DNA of 64,000 nt. It comes from Nitrosomonas sp. (GTDB taxonomy: Bacteria > Pseudomonadota > Gammaproteobacteria > Burkholderiales > Nitrosomonadaceae). The notes under the pieces were generated by a model that saw nothing but the letters and a program-made list of their open reading frames with translations, did no database searches and was not told where the DNA came from. The stretch is from contig NZ_JAIEME010000010.1 in assembly GCF_019752415.1 (NCBI RefSeq), positions 18,461 to 82,460 on the forward strand, read 5' to 3'. Both the position numbers and the translations under genes were made by a program. Numbering within the stretch: position 1 is the first letter of the stretch; every line of letters begins with the position of its first letter. This document shows positions 49,873-62,026 of the stretch, piece after piece.

Positions 49873-51672
49873 TTAATAAAATTTTATGAACAACTCGGAT
49901 GGCATCGGTTTTCCAAAGTGGTAGCCTTGCAATTGATCGCAACCAAATTCTTCTAGCAACTCAACTGCACCGGCTGTTTCTACTCCTTCCGCAATAACTT
50001 TTAAGCCAAGGTTATGCGCCAGATCAATCGTCGAGCGCACAATAACTTTGTCATTTTCATTGGTAACCATATGCGTAATGAATGATTGATCAATTTTGAT
50101 CTTATCTAAATGCAGCATACGCAGATAGGATAAATTAGAATAGCCAGTGCCGAAATCATCGATAGAAAATTTTATACCCAATTGTTTTAGTCGAGAAAGT
50201 ACTTTCCGCATGGTCTCGGTATCGTGAATGAGTATCGACTCAGTCAGTTCAATTTCTAATAGACTGGGATCTAATTGATGCCGTTCAAGCGCTGTTGAGA
50301 CTAGCTCGATAATATTTCCTCGCTTGAATTGCGATGCGGATATATTGACGGCAACCACTAAGGGCGTCCCCGCATCTTGCCAGATTTTAGCCTGATGACA
50401 AGCTGCATTAACAACCCATGCGTCGACCTCAAGGATGATCCCAGAATTCTCAGCCACAGGAATAAATTTTCCTGGAGGAATAAAACCATCCGGTGTTTCC
50501 CAACGTATCAGAGCCTCACAGGCGATGATTTTCCTAGTTATCGTATCAACTTGTGATTGGTAATAAAGTTTGAATTGATTGAATCCAAGGGCCTGGCGAA
50601 TGTGATTCAGTATATGTAATCGTTCTTTAGAGCTGGCTGCCATCTCTTCATTAAAAAATTGGTAACCATTCCCACCCGAATCTTTGGCATGATACATCGC
50701 CGTATCTGCATATTGCAGAAGCTGGCTAAGGTCATTGCCGTCTTTTGGAAATAGTACAATGCCTAAGCTTGCGGTTATTTTGACACTATCGCCATCAATC
50801 AAAAAGGGTTTATTAAGTATTTCAAGAATCTTTTGAGCAACAATAGTCACATCTTTCGCTTCGTGAATGTCCGGCAGGAGAATAATAAATTGATCACCAC
50901 CCTGGCGACTGATGGTATCCACATCGCGGACACAGGTTTTAAGCCGGGCAACGACTGCTTTGAGCAGGAAATCTCCCGCGTGGTGGCCAAAAGAATCGTT
51001 GACTACCTTAAAGTGATCCAGATTGAGGGATATCAAACCGACCGAGACGTCTTCTCGCTTAACCGATGCAATCGCTAACTTAAAACGCTCAATCAGTAGA
51101 ATACGGTTAGGTAATTCGGTCAGAATATCGTGGTGCGCAAGGAATTCAATCCGCTGCTGAGATGCTTTAACCGACTGAATATGCTCTTGACGTTCAATCT
51201 CCATACCAATGCGCTGACCAAATATTCTAAGTATTTCTATATCCTCTTCAGTGTACTCACGGGGTCTATCGTCAAGGAGACAAGTTACCGCTTTGACTTT
51301 TCCATCGTTCCCCAAGCAAGGAAAACCGCAATAGGAATGGGCATTGTGTTGCTGAAGGAATAGTGCATCGGGAAACCGCTCTTTAACGTGATCGTATATC
51401 CTCACATCTTGGGTCATTTCTACTGTTGCGCACGGTGTAATGGCGAGATTGCACGAACCTCCATCGGTGAAAATCTGGCCCTCATGGTAGATCGCCAGAA
51501 GATCGAGCTGATCACCGTTTATTTTTGAAAGGCATACAATTTTTAGTTCGAAGAGCTCACCAATAATTTTTGCAATATGCTTGAATACTTCAACGGAATC
51601 ACCCGAAATAGTCATGCTCAATTCATAGAGTTTTTTTAACCTAACTAATTCATTGGATAAATCTTTTTGCAT
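49873..51672 (-). CDS. GAF-GGDEF-EAL c-di-GMP signalling protein
   Basis: The protein has 599 aa. An N-terminal GAF-like domain (about 1-155) is followed by a GGDEF domain (about 165-330) and an EAL domain (about 345-599). The GGDEF signature is RQGGDQF, with Gln where the catalytic Glu should be, so cyclase activity is doubtful. The EAL domain looks active: ACEALIRW, VNISASQFKRG, EIELTESILI, SIDDFGTGYSNLSYLR and KIDQSFI. It is probably a phosphodiesterase in which GTP at the GGDQF site may regulate EAL. Confidence 0.88.
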   Translation of the reverse strand: MQKDLSNELVRLKKLYELSMTISGDSVEVFKHIAKIIGELFELKIVCLSKINGDQLDLLAIYHEGQIFTDGGSCNLAITPCATVEMTQDVRIYDHVKERFPDALFLQQHNAHSYCGFPCLGNDGKVKAVTCLLDDRPREYTEEDIEILRIFGQRIGMEIERQEHIQSVKASQQRIEFLAHHDILTELPNRILLIERFKLAIASVKREDVSVGLISLNLDHFKVVNDSFGHHAGDFLLKAVVARLKTCVRDVDTISRQGGDQFIILLPDIHEAKDVTIVAQKILEILNKPFLIDGDSVKITASLGIVLFPKDGNDLSQLLQYADTAMYHAKDSGGNGYQFFNEEMAASSKERLHILNHIRQALGFNQFKLYYQSQVDTITRKIIACEALIRWETPDGFIPPGKFIPVAENSGIILEVDAWVVNAACHQAKIWQDAGTPLVVAVNISASQFKRGNIIELVSTALERHQLDPSLLEIELTESILIHDTETMRKVLSRLKQLGIKFSIDDFGTGYSNLSYLRMLHLDKIKIDQSFITHMVTNENDKVIVRSTIDLAHNLGLKVIAEGVETAGAVELLEEFGCDQLQGYHFGKPMPSELFIKFY

Positions 51673-51725
51673 AGCAAGCTTGCTTTCTCAGCAGATTCTA
51701 GTTTGGATTATAACAATTAATGGGT

Positions 51726-52593
51726 CTATGTGAAATACCGTGGGTAAGAGAAAGTCAATCTTCCGCACAAGAAATAGATCATGTTGATGTAGTTCTTGGT
51801 GTTTCTAAAACCGCTAGGACGTCGTTTGGTCGGTAGGGTTTTGCTGTTGATGCTCTCCAATATTGCGTTGGAAATGTTCGATTCGACGAAGTGAATAATC
51901 CCTGACCGATGTGTACTGAGTGTATTGGTAAGCTTCTGAAAGGCTCAGATTTTTGCCTTCCAAACCTGAGCGCACCAGTCGTTCAGAAAGGTATCCGCCG
52001 CAGGCTTGCCTGACATCGTCCATAAATCGTTGAATAACGACTTCAATCGATAAGCTACGCCCAGTGTGGGATACAGCGTAATCATTTCTTCAAGCACCTG
52101 TCTTTTCTTGTCGGACAGAGCCGCTTTATTTTTTAGAAACGTGTACTTGTGATTCTTTAGCGCAGCATGCTCCTTGCGCTCATCAATACGCACCTTGTTC
52201 ATGTCATCTAAGAGCAGTTTGACAACATGAAAATGATCAAAAGTGATTGATGCTTTGGGAAATGATTCGCTCGCTCCGGCAATCAATGCAAGGGGATAAG
52301 CCCATACTGAGTTGTTCGATTTGCTCCGGTGACACGCCTTTCTTTATCAAATGCCAGGCGACGCTCTGCATACATAGCTTGCCCTTGCCCTTGCCCTTGC
52401 CCTCGGTGTCATGAATGACGCCTGCTGTGCCAATCCAGTGATTAAAGATTGTCCAGATGCGCTGTGGATGAACGCCGAGTATTTGAGCTACGCGGGTCAC
52501 GGGCATTTCACGCTTAATCAATGCCAAGGCAAATGCTTCGAATAGAAGCGTGAAGCAACTTTGCGCCCGTGTCCACGGCGCTTGTAATCCCAA
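51726..52593 (-). pseudogene. ISL3-family transposase, broken by frameshift, stop and internal deletion
   Basis: The minus strand encodes APWTRAQSCFTLLFEAFALA, then after an internal deletion VAWHLIKKGVSPEQIEQLS. A one-base insertion near 52290 shifts frame to IAGASESFPKASITFDHFHV, HAALKNHKYTFLK and LKSLFNDLWTM. A TGA near 51946 interrupts the frame before RSGIIHFVESNISNAILESI and PSGFRNTKNYINMIYF, the normal C-terminal end, whose stop falls inside the terminal repeat. The N-terminal zinc-binding part is missing. Transposition from this copy is not expected. Confidence 0.85.
52379..52402. repeat. TTGCCC hexamer repeat, four copies
   Basis: Four tandem TTGCCC units inside the ISL3 transposase remnant encode a KGKGKGKGK run on the minus strand. 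This looks like slippage expansion in a gene no longer under selection. Confidence 0.8.
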
Positions 52594-52779
52594 TGCCGAA
52601 CCAAATAGCGCATCGCTGTTTATATCGAGATCTCTAGTTTATCCACTCAAAGTCACATAGACCTCAAATTTATTACCGTGAGCATCTGTCGATCAATGAT
52701 ACTCAAAGAAGTACAAGTCTTTTACGGAATACGATAAAGAAGTGGCTGAAAACACCCAGAAGTAGTGCTTTAAGTATCA

Positions 52780-52908
52780 AAGAGCAAAACAGAAAGTTTC
52801 CGAATATATCGAAGTCTTTCATAACTGGCAGAAAAACAAGAAAGATTGGGATATTTATCACCAGCAGAATTCATACAACAATACTATGCAAATCCACTCG
52901 CTACCTAA
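52780..52908 (+). pseudogene. IS3-family OrfB C-terminal stub
   Basis: The plus strand reads AKQKVSEYIEVFHNWQ in one frame and, after a shift near 52845, GYLSPAEFIQQYYANPLAT to a TAA at 52906-52908. This is the standard C-terminal end of IS3-family transposases (xxYIEVFYN ... GYLSPAEF). The rest of the element is absent; the ISL3 element may have inserted into it or next to it. Confidence 0.75.
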
Positions 52909-52949
52909 TCAAAAGGACTCCATATTTTAACAACACACCTCTGTTGCAT

Positions 52950-55547
52950 TTATTTTATTAATTTCTTTCTCACCCAATTCATCACGCTATCAAGCGCTGC
53001 AGGGAGTTGATCCAGTTGTGTACCCCCAGCTTGCGCCATATCCGGCCGACCACCGCCTTTGCCACCGACTTGTTGTGCAACAAAATTCACCAGCTCGCCC
53101 GCTTTGATCTGCCCGGTCAGGTCAGCACTCACACCAGCAATCAGCGTTATTTTCCCGTCTTCAGCGGTACTCAGTACGATGGCACAGGTTTTCAGTTTAT
53201 CTTTAAGCTGATCCAGCGTTTCACGCAAGGTTTTAGCATCGGCATTCTCCAGATTGGCGGCCAAAACTTTGATGCCTTTTATATCCTGTGCTTGCACAGC
53301 CAGATCATCGCCTTGTGAGCTCGCAAGTTTGGTTTTTAACCGCGTCAGTTCTTTTTCGGTTTGCCGCACATTGTCGATGATTTGGGCGATTTTTTGTGTG
53401 ACTTCCTGAGGGTTGGTTTTTAAGCTTTGCGCGATTTCCAGCAATTGTGCTTCGCGTTGCTGCACATATTCAACGGCTGCTTTTCCGGTGACTGCTTCAA
53501 CACGCCGGATGCCTGCGGCCACACCCGATTCTATTACAATTTTAAAGAAACCGATTTGTCCGATTTGCGCTACGTGCGTCCCGCCACATAATTCCGTAGA
53601 AAATTCACCCATACCAATGACGCGTACGACATCCGAATATTTCTCGCCAAACAGCGCCATAGCACCACGTTTGATCGCATCATCGTATTTCATGGTTTCA
53701 GATGCAACGACCCAGTTGTGTCGGATCTGTTCGTTGACCAGGCGCTCTGTTTCGCGTAACTCATCTACTGTCAGAGGCGCATTATGGGAAAAGTCGAAAC
53801 GTGCACGATTGGCATCCACTAATGAGCCTTTCTGCGTTACATGAGTGCCCAGCACCTTGCGTAGCGCAGCATGCAATAGATGCGTGGCAGAATGATTGTT
53901 GGCAGTGCTGGTGCGGGTTAACGGATTAACCTTTGCCAGCACACTATCTTTGATCACCAACCGTCCACTGCGCAATAAGCCTTTGTGACCAAACACGCCG
54001 GCTTGTATTTTCTGGGTATCCGCTACGGCAAAGGTGCCATTGGCTGCCAGTAACTCGCCACTATCGCCGACTTGTCCGCCGGATTCCGCGTAAAAGGGTG
54101 ACTGATCCAGAACAACTAAAGCCTCGTCACCAGCTTCGATAAAATCTACCGCGCTGCCCTGTTTATAAATGGCCAGAACTTGTCCTTCATGCTGCAGGGA
54201 ATCATAGCCATAGAAAGTGGTTTGACTGCCATTGTATTCAATACCCTCTTGCATGGTGAACTTGTTAGCTGCACGCGCCTGTTCACGCTGACGCGCCATA
54301 GCCTGCTCAAATCCAGCATGATCGATGGTAATGCCGCGCTCACGGCCTATGTCGGCAGTCAAATCCAGCGGAAAACCAAACGTATCGTAGAGCCGGAATG
54401 CTGTTTCGCCATCGAGTATTTTTATTTTACGGCTCAATGCTTCTTCCAAAACTTGCATGCCGTGTTCCAATGTTTCAGCAAAACGTTCTTCTTCTTGTCG
54501 TAATACGGCTGCGACACGTGCCTTTGCTGCAACTAATTCCGGATAGGCTTGGCCCATGACTTTACTTAAATCTTCTACCAGTTCATAGAAGAAAGGCTGT
54601 TTCTGTCCCAATTGATAGCCATGGCGAATGGCGCGACGGATGATGCGCCTTAATACATACCCACGACCTTCACTGCCTGGAATGACGCCATCAGTAATCA
54701 GAAATGAACAGGCGCGGATGTGATCGGAAATGACTTTTAATGAGTTATCGGCAAGATCTTTCGTGTGGGTAGCACGCGCGGCAGCTTGAATTAAACTTTG
54801 GAATAAATCAATTTCGTAGTTACTGTGAACCTGCTGCATGACTGCAGAAATTCGTTCCAAACCCATGCCGGTATCCACTGATGGTTTGGGCAGCGGGTGG
54901 AGTGTGCCCGCGCTGTCACGGTTATACTGCATAAACACCAGATTCCAGATTTCAATGTAACGATCACCATCGGCATCGGCAGAACCAGGCGGTCCGCCTT
55001 TCACCTCTGGGCCATGATCATAAAAAATCTCGGAGCAAGGACCGCAGGGACCGGTATCGCCCATTTGCCAGAAATTATCCATGGTAGCAATGCGCACAAC
55101 TCGGGACGGATCGACACCGATTTCATTCAACCAAATATCTGCAGCTTCATCGTCCTCTGCATACACGGTTACCCATAGTTTTTCGCGTGGGATTTTGAGT
55201 GAAACGGTGAGAAATTCCCAGGCAAAATGAATGGCATTGCGCTTAAAATAGTCGCCAAAACTAAAATTGCCCAGCATTTCAAAGAATGTATGATGTCGTG
55301 CGGTATAGCCAACATTTTCCAGGTCGTTATGTTTTCCGCCCGCTCGGACACAGCGTTGCGAACTGACTGCGCGGACATAAGGCCGTTTATCCTGACCTAG
55401 GAACACATCTTTGAATTGCACCATACCCGCGTTGGTAAACAAAAGAGTCGGATCATTACCCGGCACTAAGGTGCTGGATGCGACGATGGTGTGGCCGTGA
55501 GATTCAAAAAATTCGAGAAATTTTTGTCGTATTTCGCTGCTTTTCAT
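52950..55547 (-). CDS. alaS: Alanyl-tRNA synthetase
   Basis: The protein has 865 aa. The class II catalytic core shows [37 protein letters not shown] and [15 protein letters not shown]. The editing domain has the HxxxH of [13 protein letters not shown] and the [10 protein letters not shown] of the SAD motif. The C-terminal [12 protein letters not shown] glycine-rich end is typical. It overlaps the OB-fold protein gene by 4 nt, completing recA-recX-OB-alaS. Confidence 0.97.
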   Translation of the reverse strand: MKSSEIRQKFLEFFESHGHTIVASSTLVPGNDPTLLFTNAGMVQFKDVFLGQDKRPYVRAVSSQRCVRAGGKHNDLENVGYTARHHTFFEMLGNFSFGDYFKRNAIHFAWEFLTVSLKIPREKLWVTVYAEDDEAADIWLNEIGVDPSRVVRIATMDNFWQMGDTGPCGPCSEIFYDHGPEVKGGPPGSADADGDRYIEIWNLVFMQYNRDSAGTLHPLPKPSVDTGMGLERISAVMQQVHSNYEIDLFQSLIQAAARATHTKDLADNSLKVISDHIRACSFLITDGVIPGSEGRGYVLRRIIRRAIRHGYQLGQKQPFFYELVEDLSKVMGQAYPELVAAKARVAAVLRQEEERFAETLEHGMQVLEEALSRKIKILDGETAFRLYDTFGFPLDLTADIGRERGITIDHAGFEQAMARQREQARAANKFTMQEGIEYNGSQTTFYGYDSLQHEGQVLAIYKQGSAVDFIEAGDEALVVLDQSPFYAESGGQVGDSGELLAANGTFAVADTQKIQAGVFGHKGLLRSGRLVIKDSVLAKVNPLTRTSTANNHSATHLLHAALRKVLGTHVTQKGSLVDANRARFDFSHNAPLTVDELRETERLVNEQIRHNWVVASETMKYDDAIKRGAMALFGEKYSDVVRVIGMGEFSTELCGGTHVAQIGQIGFFKIVIESGVAAGIRRVEAVTGKAAVEYVQQREAQLLEIAQSLKTNPQEVTQKIAQIIDNVRQTEKELTRLKTKLASSQGDDLAVQAQDIKGIKVLAANLENADAKTLRETLDQLKDKLKTCAIVLSTAEDGKITLIAGVSADLTGQIKAGELVNFVAQQVGGKGGGRPDMAQAGGTQLDQLPAALDSVMNWVRKKLIK

Positions 55548-55909
55548 ATTCTTTGCTGTTGCTCGTATCGTTTCAATTCGGTTACTGTCAAGCCCACCGC
55601 TTCGCCTTTGACGATTGCCAGACTTTGGACTCTAACCCGAATAGTAATTTCTTCATTCATCTTGGGTAAATTGAATTCTGTCAGAACTGTAATTTCCCCG
55701 CTTTTATCTTCCAGCACATAGGATTTCAGATTGACCAGCGGCAGGCGTGTGGGGTTTTTTGCAATGCCTTTCAGCTTAACTTCTTTGCCGTCAAAATTCA
55801 CTGGCGATGTATTGATATCGTTAATGGATACTATTTCATCAGCACTGGCATGATTACCTAGCAATACGATCGCCAGTATGAGCGTCATCTGCACAAGCAG
55901 CTTTTTCAT
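55544..55909 (-). CDS. Small exported OB-fold-like protein
   Basis: The product has 121 aa. An N-terminal signal peptide (hydrophobic core [14 protein letters not shown], likely cut after ASA) is followed by a five-strand pattern: [37 protein letters not shown] and [13 protein letters not shown]. This resembles periplasmic OB-fold (BOF-type) proteins. It is not a known partner of RecA or AlaS but is coupled to both by 4-nt overlaps, which is notable. The function is unknown. Confidence 0.7.
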   Translation of the reverse strand: MKKLLVQMTLILAIVLLGNHASADEIVSINDINTSPVNFDGKEVKLKGIAKNPTRLPLVNLKSYVLEDKSGEITVLTEFNLPKMNEEITIRVRVQSLAIVKGEAVGLTVTELKRYEQQQRI

Positions 55910-56364
55910 GAATTCTCCTCTTCAGCTTGCGATAAAACTTGTTGTATTATTTCCATTGAGAAGCCTCTACTCATCATGAAACGCATTTGCTTACCCCGTT
56001 CTTCTCTTGTATTGGGTAATTGGTCAAATTTCTTTTGCCAGATTTTAAACGCTGCATCCAATTCAGTTTCTTTAAGCGTTGGCAAAATATTGTCAACTAA
56101 CTGCTCGTCAATGCCTTTTTCTTTCAACTCATAAATGATACGTTGGCTACCAAACCGCGATCTGCGTGTGCGTATAACTTGTTCAACCACTCGTTCAGCC
56201 GATAACAAACCGTTTTGCTCCAGCTTATCTAATACGTTGGATATAGCTTCCGGTGTGGAAAATCGCGCGTGAGAAGAAAGTTTCTGTTCGAGCTCTAAAC
56301 GAGAATGCTCTCGTTGTGCCAGATAACGTAACGCACGCAATTCTAGAGAAGACCGAGTATTCAC
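55906..56364 (-). CDS. recX: RecA regulator RecX
   Basis: The protein has 152 aa. RecX three-helix repeats show ALRYLAQREHSRLELEQKL, VLDKLEQNGLLSAERVVEQVI and the signature SRFGSQRIIYELKEKGI. RecX caps or trims RecA filaments. It lies 5 nt downstream of recA on the same strand, the usual arrangement. Confidence 0.93.
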   Translation of the reverse strand: MNTRSSLELRALRYLAQREHSRLELEQKLSSHARFSTPEAISNVLDKLEQNGLLSAERVVEQVIRTRRSRFGSQRIIYELKEKGIDEQLVDNILPTLKETELDAAFKIWQKKFDQLPNTREERGKQMRFMMSRGFSMEIIQQVLSQAEEENS

Positions 56365-56369
56365 ACAGT

Positions 56370-57419
56370 TTATTTCTCTTTATCTGTTTTTTCTTTTTCG
56401 ATTTTCTCTTTTACAGGTCTCGCCTGATCCACAATGCCTACAATCGACCGAATCTTCTGTTCAATTTCATGGGCTATCTCTTTATGATCCTTCAGATACT
56501 CACGCACATTGTCTTTACCTTGGCCGATTTTTTCACCTTTGTAGGCATACCAAGCACCCGCTTTGTCGATGAGTTTATGCAATACACCTAATTCGATAAT
56601 TTCACTATCACGGGAAATACCTTCACCATACAGAATATCAAAATCGGCCTGTTTGAACGGCGGCGCTACTTTATTTTTGACTACTTTTACGCGCGTTTCA
56701 TTGCCAATGACCTCTTCACCTTTTTTGATCGATCCGGTACGGCGAATATCAAGGCGGACTGACGCATAAAATTTTAATGCATTGCCACCCGTCGTTGTTT
56801 CGGGATTGCCGAACATGACGCCGATTTTCATGCGAATTTGGTTAATGAAAATAACCATGGTATTGCTGCGTTTGATATTTGCGGTCAGTTTGCGTAACGC
56901 TTGTGACATTAATCGTGCCTGCAATCCCATCTGAGGATCGCCCATGTCGCCTTCTATTTCTGCACGTGGCGTGAGTGCTGCGACTGAATCCACTACAACA
57001 ATATCAACCGACCCCGAACGCACCAGCATGTCAGCTATTTCTAGTGCTTGCTCTCCATTGTCGGGCTGAGAAATCAACAGTTCTTTAACATTGACACCAA
57101 TTTTCTGCGCATATTGTGGATCCAATGCATGTTCTGCATCAATAAACGCTGCGGTACCGCCAATTTTTTGCATTTCTGCAATGACTTGCAATGTCAGCGT
57201 AGTTTTACCCGAGGATTCAGGTCCATAAATTTCAATGACCCGGCCGCGTGGCAATCCCCCCACGCCCAGTGCAATATCAAGTCCCAACGAACCGGTAGAA
57301 ACAACCTGTATATCATAGGCGACATCGTTTGCGCCCAGTCGCATGATTGAGCCTTTACCAAACTGCTTCTCGATTTGAGCTAGCGCAGCATCAAGCGCTT
57401 TACTTCTATTTTCGTCCAT
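56370..57419 (-). CDS. recA: Recombinase A
   Basis: The protein has 349 aa. The Walker [18 protein letters not shown] (about residue 66), [10 protein letters not shown], the [15 protein letters not shown] segment, loop L1 [26 protein letters not shown] text and L2 [21 protein letters not shown] are intact. The C-terminal tail is acidic/lysine-rich ([13 protein letters not shown]). It carries out homologous recombination and triggers LexA self-cleavage. I do not see a clear LexA box in the 215-bp gap toward adk. Confidence 0.98.
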   Translation of the reverse strand: MDENRSKALDAALAQIEKQFGKGSIMRLGANDVAYDIQVVSTGSLGLDIALGVGGLPRGRVIEIYGPESSGKTTLTLQVIAEMQKIGGTAAFIDAEHALDPQYAQKIGVNVKELLISQPDNGEQALEIADMLVRSGSVDIVVVDSVAALTPRAEIEGDMGDPQMGLQARLMSQALRKLTANIKRSNTMVIFINQIRMKIGVMFGNPETTTGGNALKFYASVRLDIRRTGSIKKGEEVIGNETRVKVVKNKVAPPFKQADFDILYGEGISRDSEIIELGVLHKLIDKAGAWYAYKGEKIGQGKDNVREYLKDHKEIAHEIEQKIRSIVGIVDQARPVKEKIEKEKTDKEK

Positions 57420-57553
57420 GATTTTTCCTGTTAAGAGTCAATCAAATTATCGCATAAGCTGCACTGGTTCAACGTAACTTGTTACAAAGATGTTCAGCTC
57501 CGCAAAAATTACCGCAGTAAAAAACTCGAGTATCTGGCCAGCCTACGATATAA

Positions 57554-58313
<760 letters not shown>

Positions 58314-58350
58314 CCAACCGCATTCTTTGGTTCAAAGAACAGAATTGAAA

Positions 58351-58384
58351 ACTCAGGAGAGCGATGAGTCGTGCCTGGGTTTTT
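58351..58384 (+). terminator. Possible intrinsic terminator after adk
   Basis: ACTCAGG (58351-58357) can pair with CCTGGGT (58374-58380), with one G-U pair and a 16-nt loop, followed by five T. The stem is short, so termination may be partial. Confidence 0.5.
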
Positions 58385-58446
58385 GTACGTACAGAAGAGT
58401 AGGACACAAATAGTTTACTTACGATTTGATCAATCAGGAGAAAAAA

Positions 58447-59706
58447 ATGGCAATTAAAAATGCATTTTATGCCCAATCCGGTGGCGTTACGGCAGTAATC
58501 AACGCTTCTGCGGCGGGTGTTTTAGAAACAGCGCGTCAGCACGCTGATAAAATTGGCAATGTCTATGCTGGTCGCAATGGGATTATCGGTGCATTGACCG
58601 AAGATCTGATTGATACCAATGCTGACTCAGCAGCAGCGATTGCTGCGCTACGTCATACCCCATCAGGTGCTTTTGGATCTTGCCGCTACAAATTAAAGAG
58701 TTTGGAGCAGAATCGACGTGAATACGAGCGGCTGATCGAAGTATTCAAAGCACATAATATAGGTTATTTCTTTTATAATGGCGGCGGTGATTCTGCGGAT
58801 ACCTGTCTTAAGGTTTCACAACTATCCGATACGCTTGGCTATCCCCTTCAGGCGATTCACGTTCCAAAAACGGTTGATAACGATTTGCCAATCACAGATT
58901 GTTGCCCTGGTTTTGGTTCTGTCGCAAAATATATCGCGGTATCCACACGCGAAGCGAGCTTCGATGTAGCCAGCATGTCCAAAACATCAACTAAAGTTTT
59001 TGTGCTGGAAGTAATGGGCCGCCACGCAGGATGGATTGCCGCAGCGGGTGGATTGGCCTCGAGTCCAGATTGCGAGATTCCAATCATCATCCTGTTTCCA
59101 GAAATCACATTCAACAAAGAAAAGTTTCTTGCCAAAGTGGATCGCTATGTTAAGGAATATGGCTATTGCTCGGTTGTCGTATCTGAAGGTGTTAAGGGAG
59201 AGGATGGTAATTTTCTTTCCGACCAGGGACTGCGGGATGCCTTTGGTCATGCGCAACTAGGCGGTGTTGCGCCGGTAGTAGCCAATATCATCAAAGATGG
59301 TCTGGGATTAAAATATCATTGGGGTGTGGCAGATTATTTACAGCGCGCTGCACGCCACATTGCGTCTAAAACCGATGTGGAACAAGCTTATGCAATGGGT
59401 AAAGCGGCGGTGGAATATGCTATTGCAGGACATAACTCAGTCATGCCAACGATAGTCCGTCAATCCAATACACCTTATAGCTGGAAGGTGGGTATGGCTA
59501 AGCTTGCTAATGTGGCCAATGTCGAGAAAATGATGCCGGCTGATTATATCAGTGAAGACGGATTTGGCATTAGTCAGTCATGTCGCGAATACTTATTGCC
59601 ATTGATTGAAGGTGAAGACTACCCGCCCTATAAGAATGGGTTGCCTGACTATGTGCGGTTAAAAAATATAGCGGTTGAGAAGAAATTGGGAGAGTTCAAA
59701 ATTTAA
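58447..59706 (+). CDS. pfp: Pyrophosphate-dependent 6-phosphofructokinase
   Basis: The protein has 419 aa from the ATG at 58447, which has AGGAG just upstream. The phosphate-donor loop is GGGDS (112-116) and the substrate loop PKTVDND (140-146). Asp115 and Lys141 replace the two glycines of ATP-dependent enzymes, which marks PPi specificity. MSKTSTKVFVLEVMGRHAGW and EGVKGEDGNF follow. The reaction is reversible, fructose 6-phosphate + PPi to the 1,6-bisphosphate, and can run in the gluconeogenic direction in an autotroph. Confidence 0.94.
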   Translation: MAIKNAFYAQSGGVTAVINASAAGVLETARQHADKIGNVYAGRNGIIGALTEDLIDTNADSAAAIAALRHTPSGAFGSCRYKLKSLEQNRREYERLIEVFKAHNIGYFFYNGGGDSADTCLKVSQLSDTLGYPLQAIHVPKTVDNDLPITDCCPGFGSVAKYIAVSTREASFDVASMSKTSTKVFVLEVMGRHAGWIAAAGGLASSPDCEIPIIILFPEITFNKEKFLAKVDRYVKEYGYCSVVVSEGVKGEDGNFLSDQGLRDAFGHAQLGGVAPVVANIIKDGLGLKYHWGVADYLQRAARHIASKTDVEQAYAMGKAAVEYAIAGHNSVMPTIVRQSNTPYSWKVGMAKLANVANVEKMMPADYISEDGFGISQSCREYLLPLIEGEDYPPYKNGLPDYVRLKNIAVEKKLGEFKI

Positions 59707-59941
59707 GGAATAATTTGGATTGAAACTGCTCGGGTGTTGTAATAGAGTCAAACAATAATGCGCAAGTCACGTAACAATCTAAATTTCATTAATATTTGAT
59801 ACATTCTGAGGGCAAGAACAGATAAAATACGCCCTGATTGTATTTAGGTTTTGAATAAGTGAAGTGTCTAATAATGTGGAATTAAATTAGGCCAAGATTC
59901 CACATACGATTTTGATGGTCTGACTTTAATTGGAGTTCTTT

Positions 59942-61999
59942 ATGGCTAACGGTTTTATTATCGCAATAGGTAGCGCGATCATAGCCCTGATATTCAGTGG
60001 TATCTGGATTAGGGGCATTTATGTTCAATCAACTGGTAATCAGCGTATGCAGGAAATTGCTGCTGCCATCCAAGAAGGGGCATCTGCATATCTTAAGCGC
60101 CAATACATGACTATTGGTGCCGTTGGTGCAGTTTTATTTGTTGCCCTTGCAATAGCGATTAGTTGGGATACAGCCATTGGTTTTGCTTTGGGTGCTGTGC
60201 TCTCTGGTGCCGCTGGTTTTCTTGGTATGAATGTTTCAGTTCAATCGAACGTACGTACGGCACAAGCTGCGACTGTCGGGTTGAATGAGGCGCTTGCAAT
60301 TGCCTTCCGCGGCGGTGCTGTCACTGGAATGTTAGTAGTAGGCTTAGGCTTACTGGGTGTCGCCGGTTATTGCGCCACATTGTTTGATGGCGCAGATCCC
60401 AGCCAACCGATTAGCGATGTGATTAAACCTTTAATCGGTTTTGCATTTGGCGGATCACTGATCTCTATTTTTGCTCGTTTGGGTGGAGGTATTTTCACTA
60501 AAGGCGCTGACGTAGGTGCTGATCTGGTTGGAAAGGTAGAAGCCGGTATTCCAGAAGATGATCCACGGAATCCAGCGGTTATTGCCGATAATGTGGGCGA
60601 TAATGTCGGTGATTGTGCAGGTATGGCTGCTGACTTGTTTGAAACCTATGCGGTAACAATCATCGCCACCATGATTTTGGGTGCCTTACTGTTTTCAGCA
60701 AATACCATTGATGCAGTGATTTACCCATTAATGTTAGGCGCCGTTTCCATTATTGCTTCAATTATTGGTTGCTACTACGTCAAGATGCGCGAAGGCGGCA
60801 AGATTATGAATGCGCTCTATCGTGGTTTGGCAGTAGCGGGGGGCATTGCTTTATTTGCTTATCTCCCTGTGACTGTTTGGTTTATGGGCGATATGTCTCT
60901 TGATATTGATGGCACTGAAGTAGCTGGCGGCATGCTGGTTATGCGTATATTCCTGGCCGCAACGATCGGGCTGGTGCTTACGGGGCTTATGGTTGTCATT
61001 ACTGAGTACTACACTTCAACGGATTATCCACCTGTACAGCATGTTGCTGAAGCATCAACTACAGGGCATGCAACTAATATTATTGCTGGTTTGGGTGTTT
61101 CAATGCGTTCAACCGCTGCGCCTGTATTGGCTGTTTGTATTAGTATTTTGCTGGCCTATTCTCTAGCAGGCTTGTACGGTATTGCTATCGCTGCAACTGC
61201 GATGTTATCCATGACGGGTATTATTGTAGCGCTGGATGCCTATGGTCCAATTACTGACAATGCTGGCGGTATTGCCGAAATGTCAGAAATGCCAGATTCA
61301 GTTCGCGCCATTACTGATCCACTGGATGCAGTTGGCAATACGACCAAAGCAGTTACCAAAGGTTATGCAATTGGTTCTGCTGGTTTAGCCGCCTTGGTAT
61401 TATTTGCTGACTATACGCATGCATTGGAACATGCTGGACATTCAATAACCTTTGATTTATCCAATCACATGGTTATTATTGGCCTGTTTATCGGCGGCAT
61501 GATTCCTTATTTATTTGGTGCCATGTCGATGGAAGCTGTTGGACGCGCAGCAAGTTCAGTAGTTATTGAAGTGCGTCGTCAGTTCAAAGAAATTCCTGGC
61601 ATCATGGAAGGCACAGCCAAGCCGGATTATTCACGTGCAGTGGATATGCTGACCCAATCAGCTATCAAGGAAATGATGATTCCTTCATTATTGCCTGTAC
61701 TGATTCCGCTCCTAGTGGGTGTGATCCTAGGGCCACAAGCTTTAGGCGGGGTATTGATGGGTTCTATCGTAACCGGTCTGTTTGTGGCAATCTCCATGAC
61801 AACCGGTGGCGGTGCTTGGGATAATGCAAAGAAATATATCGAAGATGGACACTATGGCGGTAAAGGTAGTGATGCCCACAAAGCATCGGTAACTGGTGAC
61901 ACGGTTGGTGATCCTTATAAAGACACCGCTGGGCCAGCGATTAACCCACTGATCAAGATTATTAACATCGTGGCTTTGTTGATTATTCCACTGTTGTAA
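59942..61999 (+). CDS. hppA: K+-independent H+-translocating pyrophosphatase
   Basis: The protein has 685 aa from the ATG at 59942 (TGGAG upstream) with about 16 membrane helices. The pyrophosphate site shows [20 protein letters not shown] followed by [19 protein letters not shown], and the second Asp-rich [18 protein letters not shown] is at the C-terminal end. [10 protein letters not shown] has Lys and Thr at the positions that set K+ independence. It pumps protons with PPi energy. It lies 235 bp after pfp, so both PPi-using enzymes are clustered. Confidence 0.96.
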   Translation: MANGFIIAIGSAIIALIFSGIWIRGIYVQSTGNQRMQEIAAAIQEGASAYLKRQYMTIGAVGAVLFVALAIAISWDTAIGFALGAVLSGAAGFLGMNVSVQSNVRTAQAATVGLNEALAIAFRGGAVTGMLVVGLGLLGVAGYCATLFDGADPSQPISDVIKPLIGFAFGGSLISIFARLGGGIFTKGADVGADLVGKVEAGIPEDDPRNPAVIADNVGDNVGDCAGMAADLFETYAVTIIATMILGALLFSANTIDAVIYPLMLGAVSIIASIIGCYYVKMREGGKIMNALYRGLAVAGGIALFAYLPVTVWFMGDMSLDIDGTEVAGGMLVMRIFLAATIGLVLTGLMVVITEYYTSTDYPPVQHVAEASTTGHATNIIAGLGVSMRSTAAPVLAVCISILLAYSLAGLYGIAIAATAMLSMTGIIVALDAYGPITDNAGGIAEMSEMPDSVRAITDPLDAVGNTTKAVTKGYAIGSAGLAALVLFADYTHALEHAGHSITFDLSNHMVIIGLFIGGMIPYLFGAMSMEAVGRAASSVVIEVRRQFKEIPGIMEGTAKPDYSRAVDMLTQSAIKEMMIPSLLPVLIPLLVGVILGPQALGGVLMGSIVTGLFVAISMTTGGGAWDNAKKYIEDGHYGGKGSDAHKASVTGDTVGDPYKDTAGPAINPLIKIINIVALLIIPLL

Positions 62000-62026
62000 A
62001 TATACTTTTTAGCTTTAGACATCCAG

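Larger units (their letters stand above)
51722..52664 (-). mobile_element. Decayed ISL3-family insertion sequence
   Basis: The terminal inverted repeats are GGGTCTATGTGAAATACC (51722 onward, plus strand) and, at the far end on the minus strand, AGGTCTATGTGACTTTGA ending at 52664. The 943-bp element is shorter than usual for ISL3. I see no clear 8-bp target duplication. It holds a broken transposase gene on the minus strand. Confidence 0.8.
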
